In this document: in pieces, positions 43,246 through 51,619 of the stretch
Layout: each line of letters begins with the position of its first letter
Numbering within the stretch: the first letter of the stretch is position 1
Assembly (NCBI GenBank): GCA_023398815.1
Contig: JAEWRW010000051.1
Coordinates: forward strand, 1 to 61,377
DNA length: 61,377 bases
From: Bacillota bacterium
GTDB taxonomy: Bacteria > Bacillota > Clostridia > Christensenellales > UMGS416
Reading direction: 5' to 3'
The notes under the pieces: model-generated
Told to the model about the DNA's origin: nothing
Seen by the model: the letters and a program-made list of their open reading frames with translations, nothing else
Databases searched by the model: none
Position numbers and translations under genes: made by a program

Positions 43246-45171
43246 TCACACGTCGAGGTTGGCCACCAACCGGGCGTTCTCCTCAATGAACTCGCGCCGG
43301 GGCTCGACCTGGTCACCCATCAGGAGGGACATGATCTCGTCGGCGGCGATGGCGTCCTCCACGCTCACGCGGAGCATCGTGCGGGTCGCCGGGTTCATCG
43401 TCGTCTCCCACAGCTGGTCGGCGTTCATCTCGCCCAGGCCTTTGTAGCGCTGGATGGCGATGCCGTCGCGGCCGATCTCATTCAAAAGCGCCTCCAACTC
43501 GGCGTCGGTGTAGACGTAGCGCTCCTTCTTGTTCTTCACCACTTTGTAGAGCGGCGGCATGGCGATGTAGACATGCCCTTCCTCAATGAGGGGGCGCATG
43601 TAGCGGTAGAAGAACGTCAGCAGCAGCGTGCGGATGTGGCTGCCGTCCACGTCGGCGTCGGTCATGCACACGATGTGATGGTAGCGCAGGCGCGAAAGGT
43701 CGCACTGCTCGTGGGAGCCGCAGCCGAAGGCCGTGATCATCGAGCGGATTTCCTCGTTGGTCAGCGCCCGGTCAAGCCGAGTCTTCTCAACGTTCAGGAT
43801 CTTGCCGCGCAGCGGCAGAATGGCCTGGATGCGCCGGTCGCGGCCCATCTTGGCCGTGCCGCCGGCGCTGTCGCCCTCCACCAGGTAGATCTCGCACTGA
43901 GTCGGGTCCTTCTCGGAGCAGTCGGCCAGCTTGCCGGGCAGCGCCGTGGAGTCGAGCACCGTCTTGCGGCGTGTCTGCTCACGGGCGCGGCGGGCAGCCT
44001 CCCGCGCGGCACTGGCCTGGATGCACTTGCCCACCATGATCTTGCTCTCGGCGGGGTGTTCCTCCAGGAAGGTGGCCAAGGCATCGCCCACGGCACCCTC
44101 CACAAAGGAGCGGATGTAGGAGTTGCCGAGCTTGGCCTTGGTCTGGCCCTCAAACTGCGGCTCGGGCATGCGTACGCTCACGATGGCCGTCAGTCCCTCG
44201 CGCACGTCCTCGCCCGAGAGGTTCTCGTCCTTTTCCTTCAGGAACCCGAAGCGCCGGGCGTAGGCGTTCAATGCCCGGGTGAGCGCCGAGCGGAAACCCT
44301 GCAAATGGGTGCCACCCTCGGGGTTGGGGATGTTGTTGGTGAAGGCAAACACCGCCTCGGCATAGCCATCGGTGTACTGCATGGCGACCTCCACAGAGGT
44401 GCCGTCGCGGCTGGCCATGAGGTAGATGGGCTCCTCGGTGATGACGGTCTTGGCGCGGTTGAGGTGCTTGACAAAGTGGCGAACGCCGCCTTCGTAATAG
44501 AACTCGCGGCTCTGCTCCTGCCCCTCCCGCCGGTCACTGAGCACAATGCGCACGCCGGAGTTTAAGAACGCGATCTCCCGCAGGCGGTTCTTGAGCGTTT
44601 CAAAGACGAAGTCGGTCGTCTCAAAGATTTCGCTGTTGGGGAGGAACGTGACCGAGGTGCCGGTGTCCTCACAGGTGCCGACGACCTCGAGATCGGTCAC
44701 GGGCTTGCCGTTCTCGTAGCGCTGGTGGTGGATCTTGCCATCTTGGCGCACCTCCACGGTGAGCCATGTGGCCAGGCCGTTGACGACCGACAGGCCCACG
44801 CCGTGCAGACCGCCGGAGACCTTGTAACCGCTGCCGCCAAACTTGCCGCCGGCGTGCAGCACCGTCAGGCACACCTCCACGGCGGGGCGGCCCATCTTGG
44901 GGTGGATGCCGCAGGGGATGCCGCGGCCGTTGTCGGTCTCGGTGAGCGACCCATCGGGGTTGATGGTGATCGAGACGGTGTCGCAGTAGCCGCCCATCGC
45001 CTCGTCCATGGAGTTGTCCACCAGCTCATAAACCAGATGGTGCAGGCCGCGGGTATCGGTGGAGCCGATGTACATGCCCGGGCGTTTGCGGACGGCCTCC
45101 AGGCCCTCCAGCACCTCAATCTGGGTTTCATCATAGGTATTGGGTTGGGTGGGTTGCATGTTTTCAGCCAT
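43246..45171 (-). CDS. gyrB: DNA gyrase subunit B
   Basis: A 641-residue ATPase subunit of gyrase. Landmarks are EAVRKRPGMYIGSTD (about 23-37, GHKL ATP site), the lid GGLHGVGLSVVN (about 115-126), the TOPRIM start LVEGDSAGGTAK with the catalytic Glu, PLRGKILNVEK, and DADVDGSHI with the Mg2+ acids. It is the usual short Gram-positive length. Start ATG 45171 with AGGAAAGG upstream, overlapping the remB stop by 8 bases; a longer reading frame upstream overlaps remB and is not protein-like. Confidence 0.97.
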   Translation of the reverse strand: MAENMQPTQPNTYDETQIEVLEGLEAVRKRPGMYIGSTDTRGLHHLVYELVDNSMDEAMGGYCDTVSITINPDGSLTETDNGRGIPCGIHPKMGRPAVEVCLTVLHAGGKFGGSGYKVSGGLHGVGLSVVNGLATWLTVEVRQDGKIHHQRYENGKPVTDLEVVGTCEDTGTSVTFLPNSEIFETTDFVFETLKNRLREIAFLNSGVRIVLSDRREGQEQSREFYYEGGVRHFVKHLNRAKTVITEEPIYLMASRDGTSVEVAMQYTDGYAEAVFAFTNNIPNPEGGTHLQGFRSALTRALNAYARRFGFLKEKDENLSGEDVREGLTAIVSVRMPEPQFEGQTKAKLGNSYIRSFVEGAVGDALATFLEEHPAESKIMVGKCIQASAAREAARRAREQTRRKTVLDSTALPGKLADCSEKDPTQCEIYLVEGDSAGGTAKMGRDRRIQAILPLRGKILNVEKTRLDRALTNEEIRSMITAFGCGSHEQCDLSRLRYHHIVCMTDADVDGSHIRTLLLTFFYRYMRPLIEEGHVYIAMPPLYKVVKNKKERYVYTDAELEALLNEIGRDGIAIQRYKGLGEMNADQLWETTMNPATRTMLRVSVEDAIAADEIMSLLMGDQVEPRREFIEENARLVANLDV

Positions 45172-45454
45172 TGTTTCTGCCTTTCCTGGTGTTTCGGGCG
45201 GCGGCGTTGGCCGCCAAGCGCCCCTTGAGCGCCGAGGATGAAATGGGGGAGAGCACCAGCCGGGTGCCGCCGGTTGCCTGCAGCAGAATGAGGGACCGCA
45301 CCGGCCCGTCATCCACCCGCTCCAGCAGGTTCTTTGCCCTGGCCTCCTGCAGCAGACGCTTAACGCAGCGGCTGCCGCCCACCGAGCCATAGTCGAGAAT
45401 GGCGATGATCCGGCGTGAGTTGGCGGCCCAGTCGCCACCCAGGTGTAAGAGCAT
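45164..45454 (-). CDS. remB: RemB (YaaB, DUF370) family small regulator
   Basis: A 96-residue protein beginning MLLHLGGDWAANSRRIIAILDYGS, the DUF370 pattern of RemB/YaaB, which lies between recF and gyrB in many Firmicutes. RemA/RemB affect matrix genes in Bacillus. Compared with family members it has a longer, basic C-terminus (SSALKGRLAANAAARNTRKG). Start ATG 45454 has AAGGGGA upstream. It is the first gene of the leftward gyrase run next to oriC. Confidence 0.85.
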   Translation of the reverse strand: MLLHLGGDWAANSRRIIAILDYGSVGGSRCVKRLLQEARAKNLLERVDDGPVRSLILLQATGGTRLVLSPISSSALKGRLAANAAARNTRKGRNNG

Positions 45455-45517
45455 GGTGTCGTTCCCCTTCCGGGCCACGGCTGGAGTATTGCCGCACTTT
45501 GCCGCTTTCAGCCCCAT

Positions 45518-45953
45518 TTATATATTATATAATAGATTGAGAGCTAATAAAAGGGCCAAGGCTCCAAATTGCCCAGTGCCATGCTCTTATGGGATCAAAT
45601 ACAATTCTCTTTTGAGCGTTTTTTTGGGACCCCCTGCCAATTGCCGGTGCCCCTGCCCGCCTCGAGCGCAATATCTTGTGTTTTCAATATAAGTTATCCA
45701 CAAGTCGAGTTCGTTTTGCCTCGTGCCCTGTGGATAAGTGTGGTTTTCCCAGTTGCATGTTCCCCCCGCATCTGGTAGAATGGTCGTACTTTCGCGGGGT
45801 GACGGCTTTTGTTGATCCACAAAGCCTGTGCATAGCCCTGTGCGTTTCTTTTGGGGATAACACCGTAAATGCAGGGCGAAGCAGGCGTCGGGTTGTGGAT
45901 AACCGTCGTTTGTGCCTGTGTGTTCCACGGCAGACAGGGGGAGAACCGACAAC
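45518..45953. other. Replication origin oriC with DnaA boxes
   Basis: The region between divergent remB and dnaA has perfect DnaA boxes TTATCCACA at 45694-45702 (+), 45729-45737 (-) and 45894-45902 (-), plus one-mismatch boxes at 45813-45821 (+) and 45852-45860 (-) and a weaker one at 45827-45835. An A/T-rich stretch (45520-45560) could be the unwinding site. The dnaA leader lies inside the region, so DnaA probably represses its own gene. Confidence 0.88.
45524..45552 (-). promoter_or_regulatory. Probable promoter of the remB-gyrB run
   Basis: TATAAT on the minus strand (45529-45524) within a TATA-rich stretch; the -35 is AT-only (TTTTAT at a 17-base spacing), so the exact pair is uncertain. 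Confidence 0.45.
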
Positions 45954-47294
45954 ATGCTATCCGATGCGAGGAACCGGTCGCTGCCGGACCTGTGGTCCGC
46001 GGCCTGCGCCCTTTTGAAGGCGACGGTCAGCACCATCAGCTACAACACCTGGATCGCCAACCTTTCGGTGGTGCAGGAGGAGATGGAGGGCGGCCAGCCC
46101 GTGCTGGTGCTGGAGACACCGACCCCCTTCAACCGGCAGTTCCTCGAGACCCGCTACACCGTGACCATCGCGGAGGCGCTCTCCCAGGCCGGTGGGCGCA
46201 CCTATGACGTGCGGTTCGTGGCCAAGGGCGACCTGCCCGCCGCGCCCCAGGAGGCCCCTGTGGCGGCCACCGGCGCTACCCCTTTGAACCCCCGCTATAC
46301 CTTTGACACCTTCGTGGTGGGCAACAGCAACCGCTTTGCCCATGCCGCGTCGCTGGCCGTTGCCGAGGCCCCCGGCAAGAGCTACAACCCCCTGTTTCTC
46401 TATGGCGGCGTGGGCCTGGGCAAGACCCATCTGCTGCACGCCGTGGGCCACCACATCCAGGCCCAGCACCCCCATTTCAAGGTCATCTACATCACCATTG
46501 AGAGCTTCACCAACGAGTTTATCCGTGCCATCCAGACCAACGCCAACGACGCGTTCCGCAACCGGTACCGCAACGTAGATGTGCTGATGATCGACGACAT
46601 CCAGTTCATCGCCGGCAAAGAGCGCACCCAGGAGGAGCTCTTCCACACCTTCAATGCGCTCTTTGAGTCGCAAAAGCAGATCATCCTGTCCTCCGACAAG
46701 CCACCGCGGCAGATCGACATCGAGGACCGTCTGCGTTCGCGCTTTGAGTTTGGCCTCATCGCCGACGTGCAGGCCCCCGACCTGGAGACCCGCATCGCCA
46801 TCCTGCAGAAGAAGGCCGAGAGCGAAGGCATGCGGGTGGAGCCCGACGTGCTGGAGTTCATCGCGCTGCGAAGTGAGAACAACATCCGCGAGCTGCAGGG
46901 TGCCCTCACCCGCGCCACGGCCTACGCACGGGTCAGCCAGCGCGCGCTCGATCTCGACCTTGCCCGAGAGGCCCTGAAGGATCTGATCTCCGTCTCCAGC
47001 CAGCGCATGGCCACACCCGAGTCCATCATCGCCAAGGTGGTGGAGCGTTTCGGCGTGACCGACGAGGAACTCAAAAGCAAAAACAAGCAGCGGCGCATCG
47101 CCGACGCCCGGCAGATCGCCATGTATTTGATCCGAGAGATGACCGACCTGTCACTGCCCCGCATCGGGGAGATCTTCAACCGCGACCACACCACGGTGCT
47201 GCACGGCTGGCGCACCATCTCCAACAGCATGGCCGAGGACGCCGAGATCCGCGCACTGCTGGCGGATATGCAGAAGGAGCTCAACGGGCGGTAA
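45954..47294 (+). CDS. dnaA: Chromosomal replication initiator DnaA
   Basis: A 446-residue AAA+ initiator. Domain I starts LPDLWSAACALLKATVS; domain III begins near NPRYTFDTFVVGNSNRFAH, with Walker A GGVGLGKTH (about 155-163), Walker B MIDDIQF (about 215-221) and sensor/arginine elements (RLRSRFEFGL). Domain IV has the DnaA-box-binding signature DHTTVLHGWRTI. Domain II is very short (PAAPQEAPVAATGATP). Start ATG 45954 behind AGGGGGAGA. The usual dnaN does not follow. The stop TAA sits in the loop of a perfect hairpin. Confidence 0.97.
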   Translation: MLSDARNRSLPDLWSAACALLKATVSTISYNTWIANLSVVQEEMEGGQPVLVLETPTPFNRQFLETRYTVTIAEALSQAGGRTYDVRFVAKGDLPAAPQEAPVAATGATPLNPRYTFDTFVVGNSNRFAHAASLAVAEAPGKSYNPLFLYGGVGLGKTHLLHAVGHHIQAQHPHFKVIYITIESFTNEFIRAIQTNANDAFRNRYRNVDVLMIDDIQFIAGKERTQEELFHTFNALFESQKQIILSSDKPPRQIDIEDRLRSRFEFGLIADVQAPDLETRIAILQKKAESEGMRVEPDVLEFIALRSENNIRELQGALTRATAYARVSQRALDLDLAREALKDLISVSSQRMATPESIIAKVVERFGVTDEELKSKNKQRRIADARQIAMYLIREMTDLSLPRIGEIFNRDHTTVLHGWRTISNSMAEDAEIRALLADMQKELNGR

Positions 47295-47303
47295 CCGCCC
47301 GTT
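47283..47303 (+). terminator. Hairpin with the dnaA stop codon in its loop
   Basis: A perfect 9-bp stem (aacgggcgg and ccgcccgtt) whose loop is exactly the TAA stop codon; followed by gttcg, not a T-run. Confidence 0.65.
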
Positions 47304-47510
47304 GTTCGCGTCGGCTGCTTCGCAACCGCCGCGAGTTTGGAATGCTCGTACGATTGAAACATTCGCCCCTTGACGCACATGTCGTCAAGGGGCGTTCGTT
47401 TACTCGGCTCGTGCCGGGTTTTACGCGGGAAAGCCGCTCACGCGGGGAAGGGCCAAGTGCCACGGGCAGATTTTTAGTGTGCCGCCGCCGGATGAACCGG
47501 CTGGCGGCTA
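47295..47510 (+). repeat. A-B-C 3'-end element, copy 6
   Basis: After dnaA: hairpin A cgcgtcgg.../ccgccgcg, hairpin B 47364-47394 (cgccccttgac/gtcaaggggcg, loop gcacatgtc region), then ttttacgcggg, gtgccacgggca and hairpin C (ccggatgaaccgg). No rod follows. Confidence 0.75.
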
Positions 47511-47643
47511 CTGGGCTTTGCGCACGTGGAACGACTCCCCCCATGCCCCTCGAACCAAGGGGCAAAAGAGCGCACCCACCCAATTCGAGCCACCCCATGC
47601 ATTCTAACGGCACAGGCCACCCATTTGTCCCTTCCGACAGCAA

Positions 47644-47682
47644 AACGCCACCCCCTGGCCGATGGCTCAGGGGGGTGGCGTT
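47644..47682 (-). terminator. Terminator between dnaA and the leftward DUF4097 operon
   Basis: A stem of about 14 bp with one bulge (aacgccaccccctg with its complement at 47668-47682); leftward it is followed by TTTT. It could act in both directions. Confidence 0.65.
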
Positions 47683-47725
47683 CAGAGTGTCTACAAACCC
47701 ACTAGAACGAGCAGTGGGTAACGAA

Positions 47726-47932
47726 CCTCCCGCCGATTCATTCGGCGGGAGGAAAGGAAGCGCTGATACGAGCAGATAAGAAAACCCGCCCACAGGCGTA
47801 ACGTTCCCATAGAAGCCCTGCATGAGAGCTTCAATTTGCGGTCGGTCGGCGACCTGTGCGCCGGCCGACCTGGCCATACAAAGAGCAAGCACTCTGAATC
47901 GCGGCTGTCGCCAAAGCGGCAGCCGCGACCGT
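47726..47932 (-). repeat. A-B-C 3'-end element, short type, copy 7
   Basis: Leftward orientation, directly after the DUF4097 stop: hairpin A cgcggctgccgc.../agccgcg, hairpin B 47840-47870 (ggtcgg.../ccgacc, loop with gcgcacaggtc), and hairpin C cctcccgcc/ggcgggagg (47726-47752). Confidence 0.75.
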
Positions 47933-48802
47933 CTAGTCCGCCGCGAACCCGACGTCAATCCTGCCATTGGAAGTCCGGACGGTCAGGCTCCTGTCGCCCA
48001 GGCCTAGCTCCTCCGGCAGGTTACTGCTGCCGTTGGAGGTGTGGCTCTCGATGGAGTAGTCCTTCATCGCCCCGGCGAGGCTGCCGGTGATGGAACCGTT
48101 GGAGCTCTCGAAGCGCAGCGTCTCCCTCCCGTCCACCGCGTCCAGGGTGATCGGACCGTTGGAGGTCTTGACGTCCACCGCCCGGGCGGTGAGGCCGTCC
48201 AGCGCCACGGTGCCGTTGGAGGTCTTTACCCCCACGTCGCCCTGCGCCGTCACGTCGGTGAGCGAGACGCTCCCACTGGAGCTTTCCACCTCCATGCCCT
48301 GGGCCACGGTGACGTCCCGCACCTCGACCCGGGCGTTGGAGGTCCGCAGTGACAGCTTTGTGAGGCTCAGACCCGACAGGGTGACCGAGGCGTTGGAGGT
48401 GTCCGCATCCAGCGTCAGCACCATGCCCCTGGGCACCCGCACGGTCAGCCGCCGCACGCCGAAGTCAAAGTTCCAAAGGCTTCTGAACCAATCCCGCCGC
48501 TCGGTCCGTTTTTCCACGCGCAACTCGCCGTTTGCCTCCTCGACGGCGTACCGCTGCCACCGACCGTCGGTGTAGGCCACGGCGATGCGATCCTCGTCGG
48601 TGGGCACAATCTCCACCGCGGTGTTGCTGTCGTCGATGACCAGCGACGTGATGTCGCCGGCGGCGGTGTAGGTCTTGTCCTGCCAGTCGTCGGCGGACAG
48701 GCGCGCCGTGCTGAACCCGGCGCTGGCGGCCCCCGAAAACATGAACGCCAACCCGACGAGCAGCACCACGGCTGCCACAATGTAGATTTTATTGCTCTTC
48801 AT
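47933..48802 (-). CDS. DUF4097 family beta-helix envelope protein
   Basis: A 289-residue protein with one N-terminal transmembrane helix or signal (about 6-28) and a DUF4097 domain of short repeated strands. The motif (R/K)TSNGxxxL or SSNGSI recurs about eight times (from about 155 on), typical of a stacked beta structure. The PadR-DUF1700-DUF4097 order is a common Firmicutes module; a role in envelope stress or adhesion is guessed from context only. Its start overlaps the DUF1700 stop by 14 bases. Confidence 0.88.
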   Translation of the reverse strand: MKSNKIYIVAAVVLLVGLAFMFSGAASAGFSTARLSADDWQDKTYTAAGDITSLVIDDSNTAVEIVPTDEDRIAVAYTDGRWQRYAVEEANGELRVEKRTERRDWFRSLWNFDFGVRRLTVRVPRGMVLTLDADTSNASVTLSGLSLTKLSLRTSNARVEVRDVTVAQGMEVESSSGSVSLTDVTAQGDVGVKTSNGTVALDGLTARAVDVKTSNGPITLDAVDGRETLRFESSNGSITGSLAGAMKDYSIESHTSNGSSNLPEELGLGDRSLTVRTSNGRIDVGFAAD

Positions 48803-49415
48803 GGTCGATCCCTCCCCTTTTGCCGATGAACAACGACTTGATGAACTTTACAAACCGCACCGTGAGCAGCGCCAGCCACTTGGCGATGAGGCAGACGGGC
48901 TTGAAGAGGAACAGCGCCACGCCCAGTGTGGCTAGCGACGCGCCGATGGCAAAGAGCCCCGCCGGCGCCGAGACGGCAAAGAGCGCCGCCACCCCGCCGA
49001 CGATGCCCGTCAGCCCCGCCACGCCCAGCGCCAGCAGCACGGCAAAGAGCGTGACGATGAGCCCCCACAGCGTCAGGTAGAGCCCGAAGAACGTGGCGGC
49101 CAGGGATGCGGCCACCGGCAGCCAGAACGGCGCGCCCACCACCGCCAGCACGATCCAAAGCGTGCGGCTGTGGGCCTTGTCGCGGCTCTCGTTGACCCGC
49201 GCCTTCACGAGCACGGGCAGGGGCATGTCCAGCATGGCGGACTGGGCAGCCTCCTCCACGCTGCCCAGGGCGGCGACGGCCTCCTCCTCGCCCATGCCGT
49301 CCTCCATGCGGTCCTCGACGATCTCGCTGTAGTAGGTCGTGGCCTTGTCCCGCTCCTGCTGGGGCAGGTGGGCCAGCCGCGCACTGAGCGCGCTCACAAA
49401 TTCACTCTTGGTCAT
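48789..49415 (-). CDS. DUF1700 (HAAS-domain) membrane protein
   Basis: A 208-residue protein with the HAAS helical domain at the N-terminus (MTKSEFVSALSARLAHLPQ..., about 1-65; YYSEIVEDRMEDGMGEEEAV is the core) and about four transmembrane helices (85-190). It is the classical partner of PadR regulators. Start ATG 49415 behind GGAGGA, overlapping the PadR stop by 14 bases; upstream in-frame sequence overlaps PadR and is not real. Confidence 0.9.
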   Translation of the reverse strand: MTKSEFVSALSARLAHLPQQERDKATTYYSEIVEDRMEDGMGEEEAVAALGSVEEAAQSAMLDMPLPVLVKARVNESRDKAHSRTLWIVLAVVGAPFWLPVAASLAATFFGLYLTLWGLIVTLFAVLLALGVAGLTGIVGGVAALFAVSAPAGLFAIGASLATLGVALFLFKPVCLIAKWLALLTVRFVKFIKSLFIGKRGGIDHEEQ

Positions 49416-49734
49416 GGTTGTCCTCCTCCGTCTGCGCGGCGATAAAACGTGCCACCGCCATGACTTCCTTCCATTCCTGGGCAAAGGCCGTGAGCCTCTG
49501 CCGGCCCTCCTCGGTGATGCGGTAATACTTCCGGAGCCTGCCATTGTGTTCCACGCTGTAGACGGTGAGCAGACTGCCGCTCTCCAGGCGCTTGAGTATG
49601 GGGTAGAGCGTCGATTCGGAAATTTCGATGTGTGGGCTGATGTCGCGTATGAGCTGATAGCCATAGGAATCCTCGCGGGAGAGAACCTTCAGCACACAGA
49701 CCTCGACGAGTCCTTTCTTCAGCTGGATGTCCAT
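49402..49734 (-). CDS. PadR-family transcriptional regulator
   Basis: A 110-residue winged-helix repressor: QLKKGLVEVCVLKVLSREDSYGYQLI (4-29), ESTLYPILKRLESGSLL (recognition helix, about 40-56), YYRITEEGRQRL (wing, about 70-81) and a short dimerisation helix. It heads the operon with DUF1700 and DUF4097 and probably represses it through the palindrome in its own promoter. Confidence 0.93.
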   Translation of the reverse strand: MDIQLKKGLVEVCVLKVLSREDSYGYQLIRDISPHIEISESTLYPILKRLESGSLLTVYSVEHNGRLRKYYRITEEGRQRLTAFAQEWKEVMAVARFIAAQTEEDNHDQE

Positions 49735-49787
49735 GTATCCCTTCCTCTCGAATGCCCCGCATTGGGCAATAGTGCCTTGTGGCTCAT

Positions 49788-49816
49788 ATAATACATTGCA
49801 TAGTATTATGCGTCAA
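49788..49816 (-). promoter_or_regulatory. PadR operon promoter with an overlapping palindrome
   Basis: On the minus strand TTGACG (49816-49811), 17-base spacer, TATTAT (49793-49788). A perfect inverted repeat ataatac-N8-gtattat (49788-49809) fills the spacer and -10, the right place and size for a PadR dimer site. Confidence 0.7.
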
Positions 49817-49912
49817 GGGGTATTGTTGATTTTTTTCGACAGGTACGCAAACAATTGGCGCGCCCGAACCCACGCCGCCGGATTCCACCGGAACGCCCGC
49901 CGGGGCACAACA

Positions 49913-49946
49913 AAACGCGCCTTCCAGCCTCAAAGCCGGAAGGCGC
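49913..49946 (-). terminator. Intrinsic terminator downstream of the UMF1 MFS gene
   Basis: gcgccttcc/ggaaggcgc (49917-49925, 49938-49946); leftward it is followed by a gTTTTGTTGT tail. It lies between the A-B-C element and the PadR promoter. Confidence 0.8.
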
Positions 49947-49992
49947 GGCAGATTGTCAAAAAGTAGGTACAGAAAGAAATAGAGTGAGCCGA

Positions 49993-50192
49993 GCGCCGGT
50001 TTATCCGGCGGGAGGGAACCATTGTGGGTGTGAATACCAATAGCAAATCCCGCCCGCAGGCGAAACGTACTCCTTGAACTCCGCATGAGAGCTACAGCTT
50101 GTGATCGGTCGGCGACATGTGCGGCGACCGATCTAGCCATAATGGGTACAAGCCGTCTGAATCGCGGCTGTCGCCACAGCGGCAGACGCGAA
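49993..50192 (-). repeat. A-B-C 3'-end element, short type, copy 8
   Basis: Leftward, just after the MFS stop: hairpin A (cgcgtctgccgc.../gccgcg), hairpin B 50103-50133 with stem gatcggtcg/cgaccgatc and loop acatgtgc, and hairpin C in a variant form (cgccgg/ccggcg, 49993-50009). Confidence 0.75.
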
Positions 50193-50204
50193 GGGAAAAG
50201 GAGC

Positions 50205-51485
50205 CTAGGCCGTTTCTTTCCCAACCCGGTTGGCAACGACAAACAGGATGCCGCCCAGCACAAAGAGCACCAGCACGCTCAGCACGCCGAAGCGGGAGTC
50301 GCCGGTGAGCTGGGCCACCACGCCGAAGAGCGCGGGGCCGATGAAGCTGGCGAACTTGCCGAAGATGTCAAAGAACCCGAAGTACTCGTTGGCCTGCTTC
50401 CGGTCGGGGATGAGCCGGCCAAAGTAGCTGCGGCTGAGGGCTTGAATGCCGCCCTGGGCCGTGCCTACGAGGATCGCCAGCAGCAGGTAGGTCAGGAAGC
50501 TGTTGACGAAGTAGCCCAGGATGCAGATGACAAAGTAGGTGCCGATGCCCACGCCGATCATCCGGCGGGTGCCGAAGCGCTCAGACAGCCGCCCATAGGC
50601 GATGGCGCAGGGGAAGCCGATGAGCTGGGTGGCCAGGAGCGCCAGCACCAAGTCCATGCTCGTGAGCCCCAGCGAATCGCCATAGACGGTGGCCATGTGG
50701 ATGATGGTACCCACGCCGTCGATGTAGAAGAAGTAGGCCAGCAGGAAGAGGAACAGCGCCCGGTGTGCCCGCACGTGGGCGAAGGTCTGCCCCAGGCGTT
50801 TGAAGCTCTGGGCCACCGGGTTGGGGCCGGGCTCCACCCAGTTGACCTGGCGGACATTGCGCCACAGGGGGATGGTGAACCCCGCCCACCACAGCGCCGT
50901 CATCACAAACACGATGGCTTGGGAGGTCTCACTGGACAGCCCCAGGTTGCCGCCGTACATCAGCAGCACGATGGCCGCCACAAAGGGGATGGTGCTGCCG
51001 CCGATGTACCCCAACCCATAGCCCGTGGACGACACCCGGTCCATACGCTCGTTGGTCGTCACATCCACCAGGAAACCGTCGTAGTAGATGTTGGAGGTGG
51101 AGAAGCCGAAGTTGGAGAGGGCGTAGAACACCAACATGAGCTGCCAGTGGTGCACGAAGCCCAGCGCCGCCGTGGCCACCATGCCAAAGCCCGCAAACGT
51201 CGTAAACAGGCGCATGCGATAGCCGCGGAAGTCCCCCAGCGTGCCCAGCAGCGGAGCCAGCAGTGCCACCACCAGCGTGGCCGCGCTGGTGGCGTAGCCC
51301 CAGTAGGCATCGGCGGTGGAGGTGACGATGCCCGCACTCTTCGTCAGGGCCTTGAAGAGGATGGGCAGGATGACCGCCGCCACGATCATCGTCTGGGCGG
51401 AGTTGGCCCAGTCGTAGAACATCCAACTCCATTCGGTGCGGCTGAAACGGGGCTGCCGGCGGGCAGCGGAGGCATCCGATGCCAT
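50205..51485 (-). CDS. MFS transporter of the UMF1/Atg22-like group
   Basis: A 426-residue, twelve-helix carrier beginning FSRTEWSWMFYDWANSAQTMIV, the pattern of the UMF1 (Atg22-like) group, with LVDVTTNERMDRVSSTGYGLGYIGG and LSRSYFGRLIPDRKQANEYFGFFD later. Related eukaryotic Atg22 exports amino acids from vacuoles; the bacterial substrate is unknown. Start ATG 51485 behind GGAGGA. Divergent from the PF00882 gene. Confidence 0.9.
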   Translation of the reverse strand: MASDASAARRQPRFSRTEWSWMFYDWANSAQTMIVAAVILPILFKALTKSAGIVTSTADAYWGYATSAATLVVALLAPLLGTLGDFRGYRMRLFTTFAGFGMVATAALGFVHHWQLMLVFYALSNFGFSTSNIYYDGFLVDVTTNERMDRVSSTGYGLGYIGGSTIPFVAAIVLLMYGGNLGLSSETSQAIVFVMTALWWAGFTIPLWRNVRQVNWVEPGPNPVAQSFKRLGQTFAHVRAHRALFLFLLAYFFYIDGVGTIIHMATVYGDSLGLTSMDLVLALLATQLIGFPCAIAYGRLSERFGTRRMIGVGIGTYFVICILGYFVNSFLTYLLLAILVGTAQGGIQALSRSYFGRLIPDRKQANEYFGFFDIFGKFASFIGPALFGVVAQLTGDSRFGVLSVLVLFVLGGILFVVANRVGKETA

Positions 51486-51592
51486 GGGCGCGTCCTCCTT
51501 TACCTATGCGGTTGTATACTACCATTCTATTCGCCGTCCACCATTTAGCAAGTAAAATTCCTGTGCGGCCATCTTCCCCGCCGCCGCGGCTG

Positions 51593-51601
51593 TGCTATAC
51601 T
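51593..51601 (+). promoter_or_regulatory. Extended -10 promoter for the PF00882 gene
   Basis: TGC-TATACT at 51593-51601; no good -35. The start codon is 19 bases on. Confidence 0.5.
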
Positions 51602-51619
51602 GCACATGGGAGGATTGCC

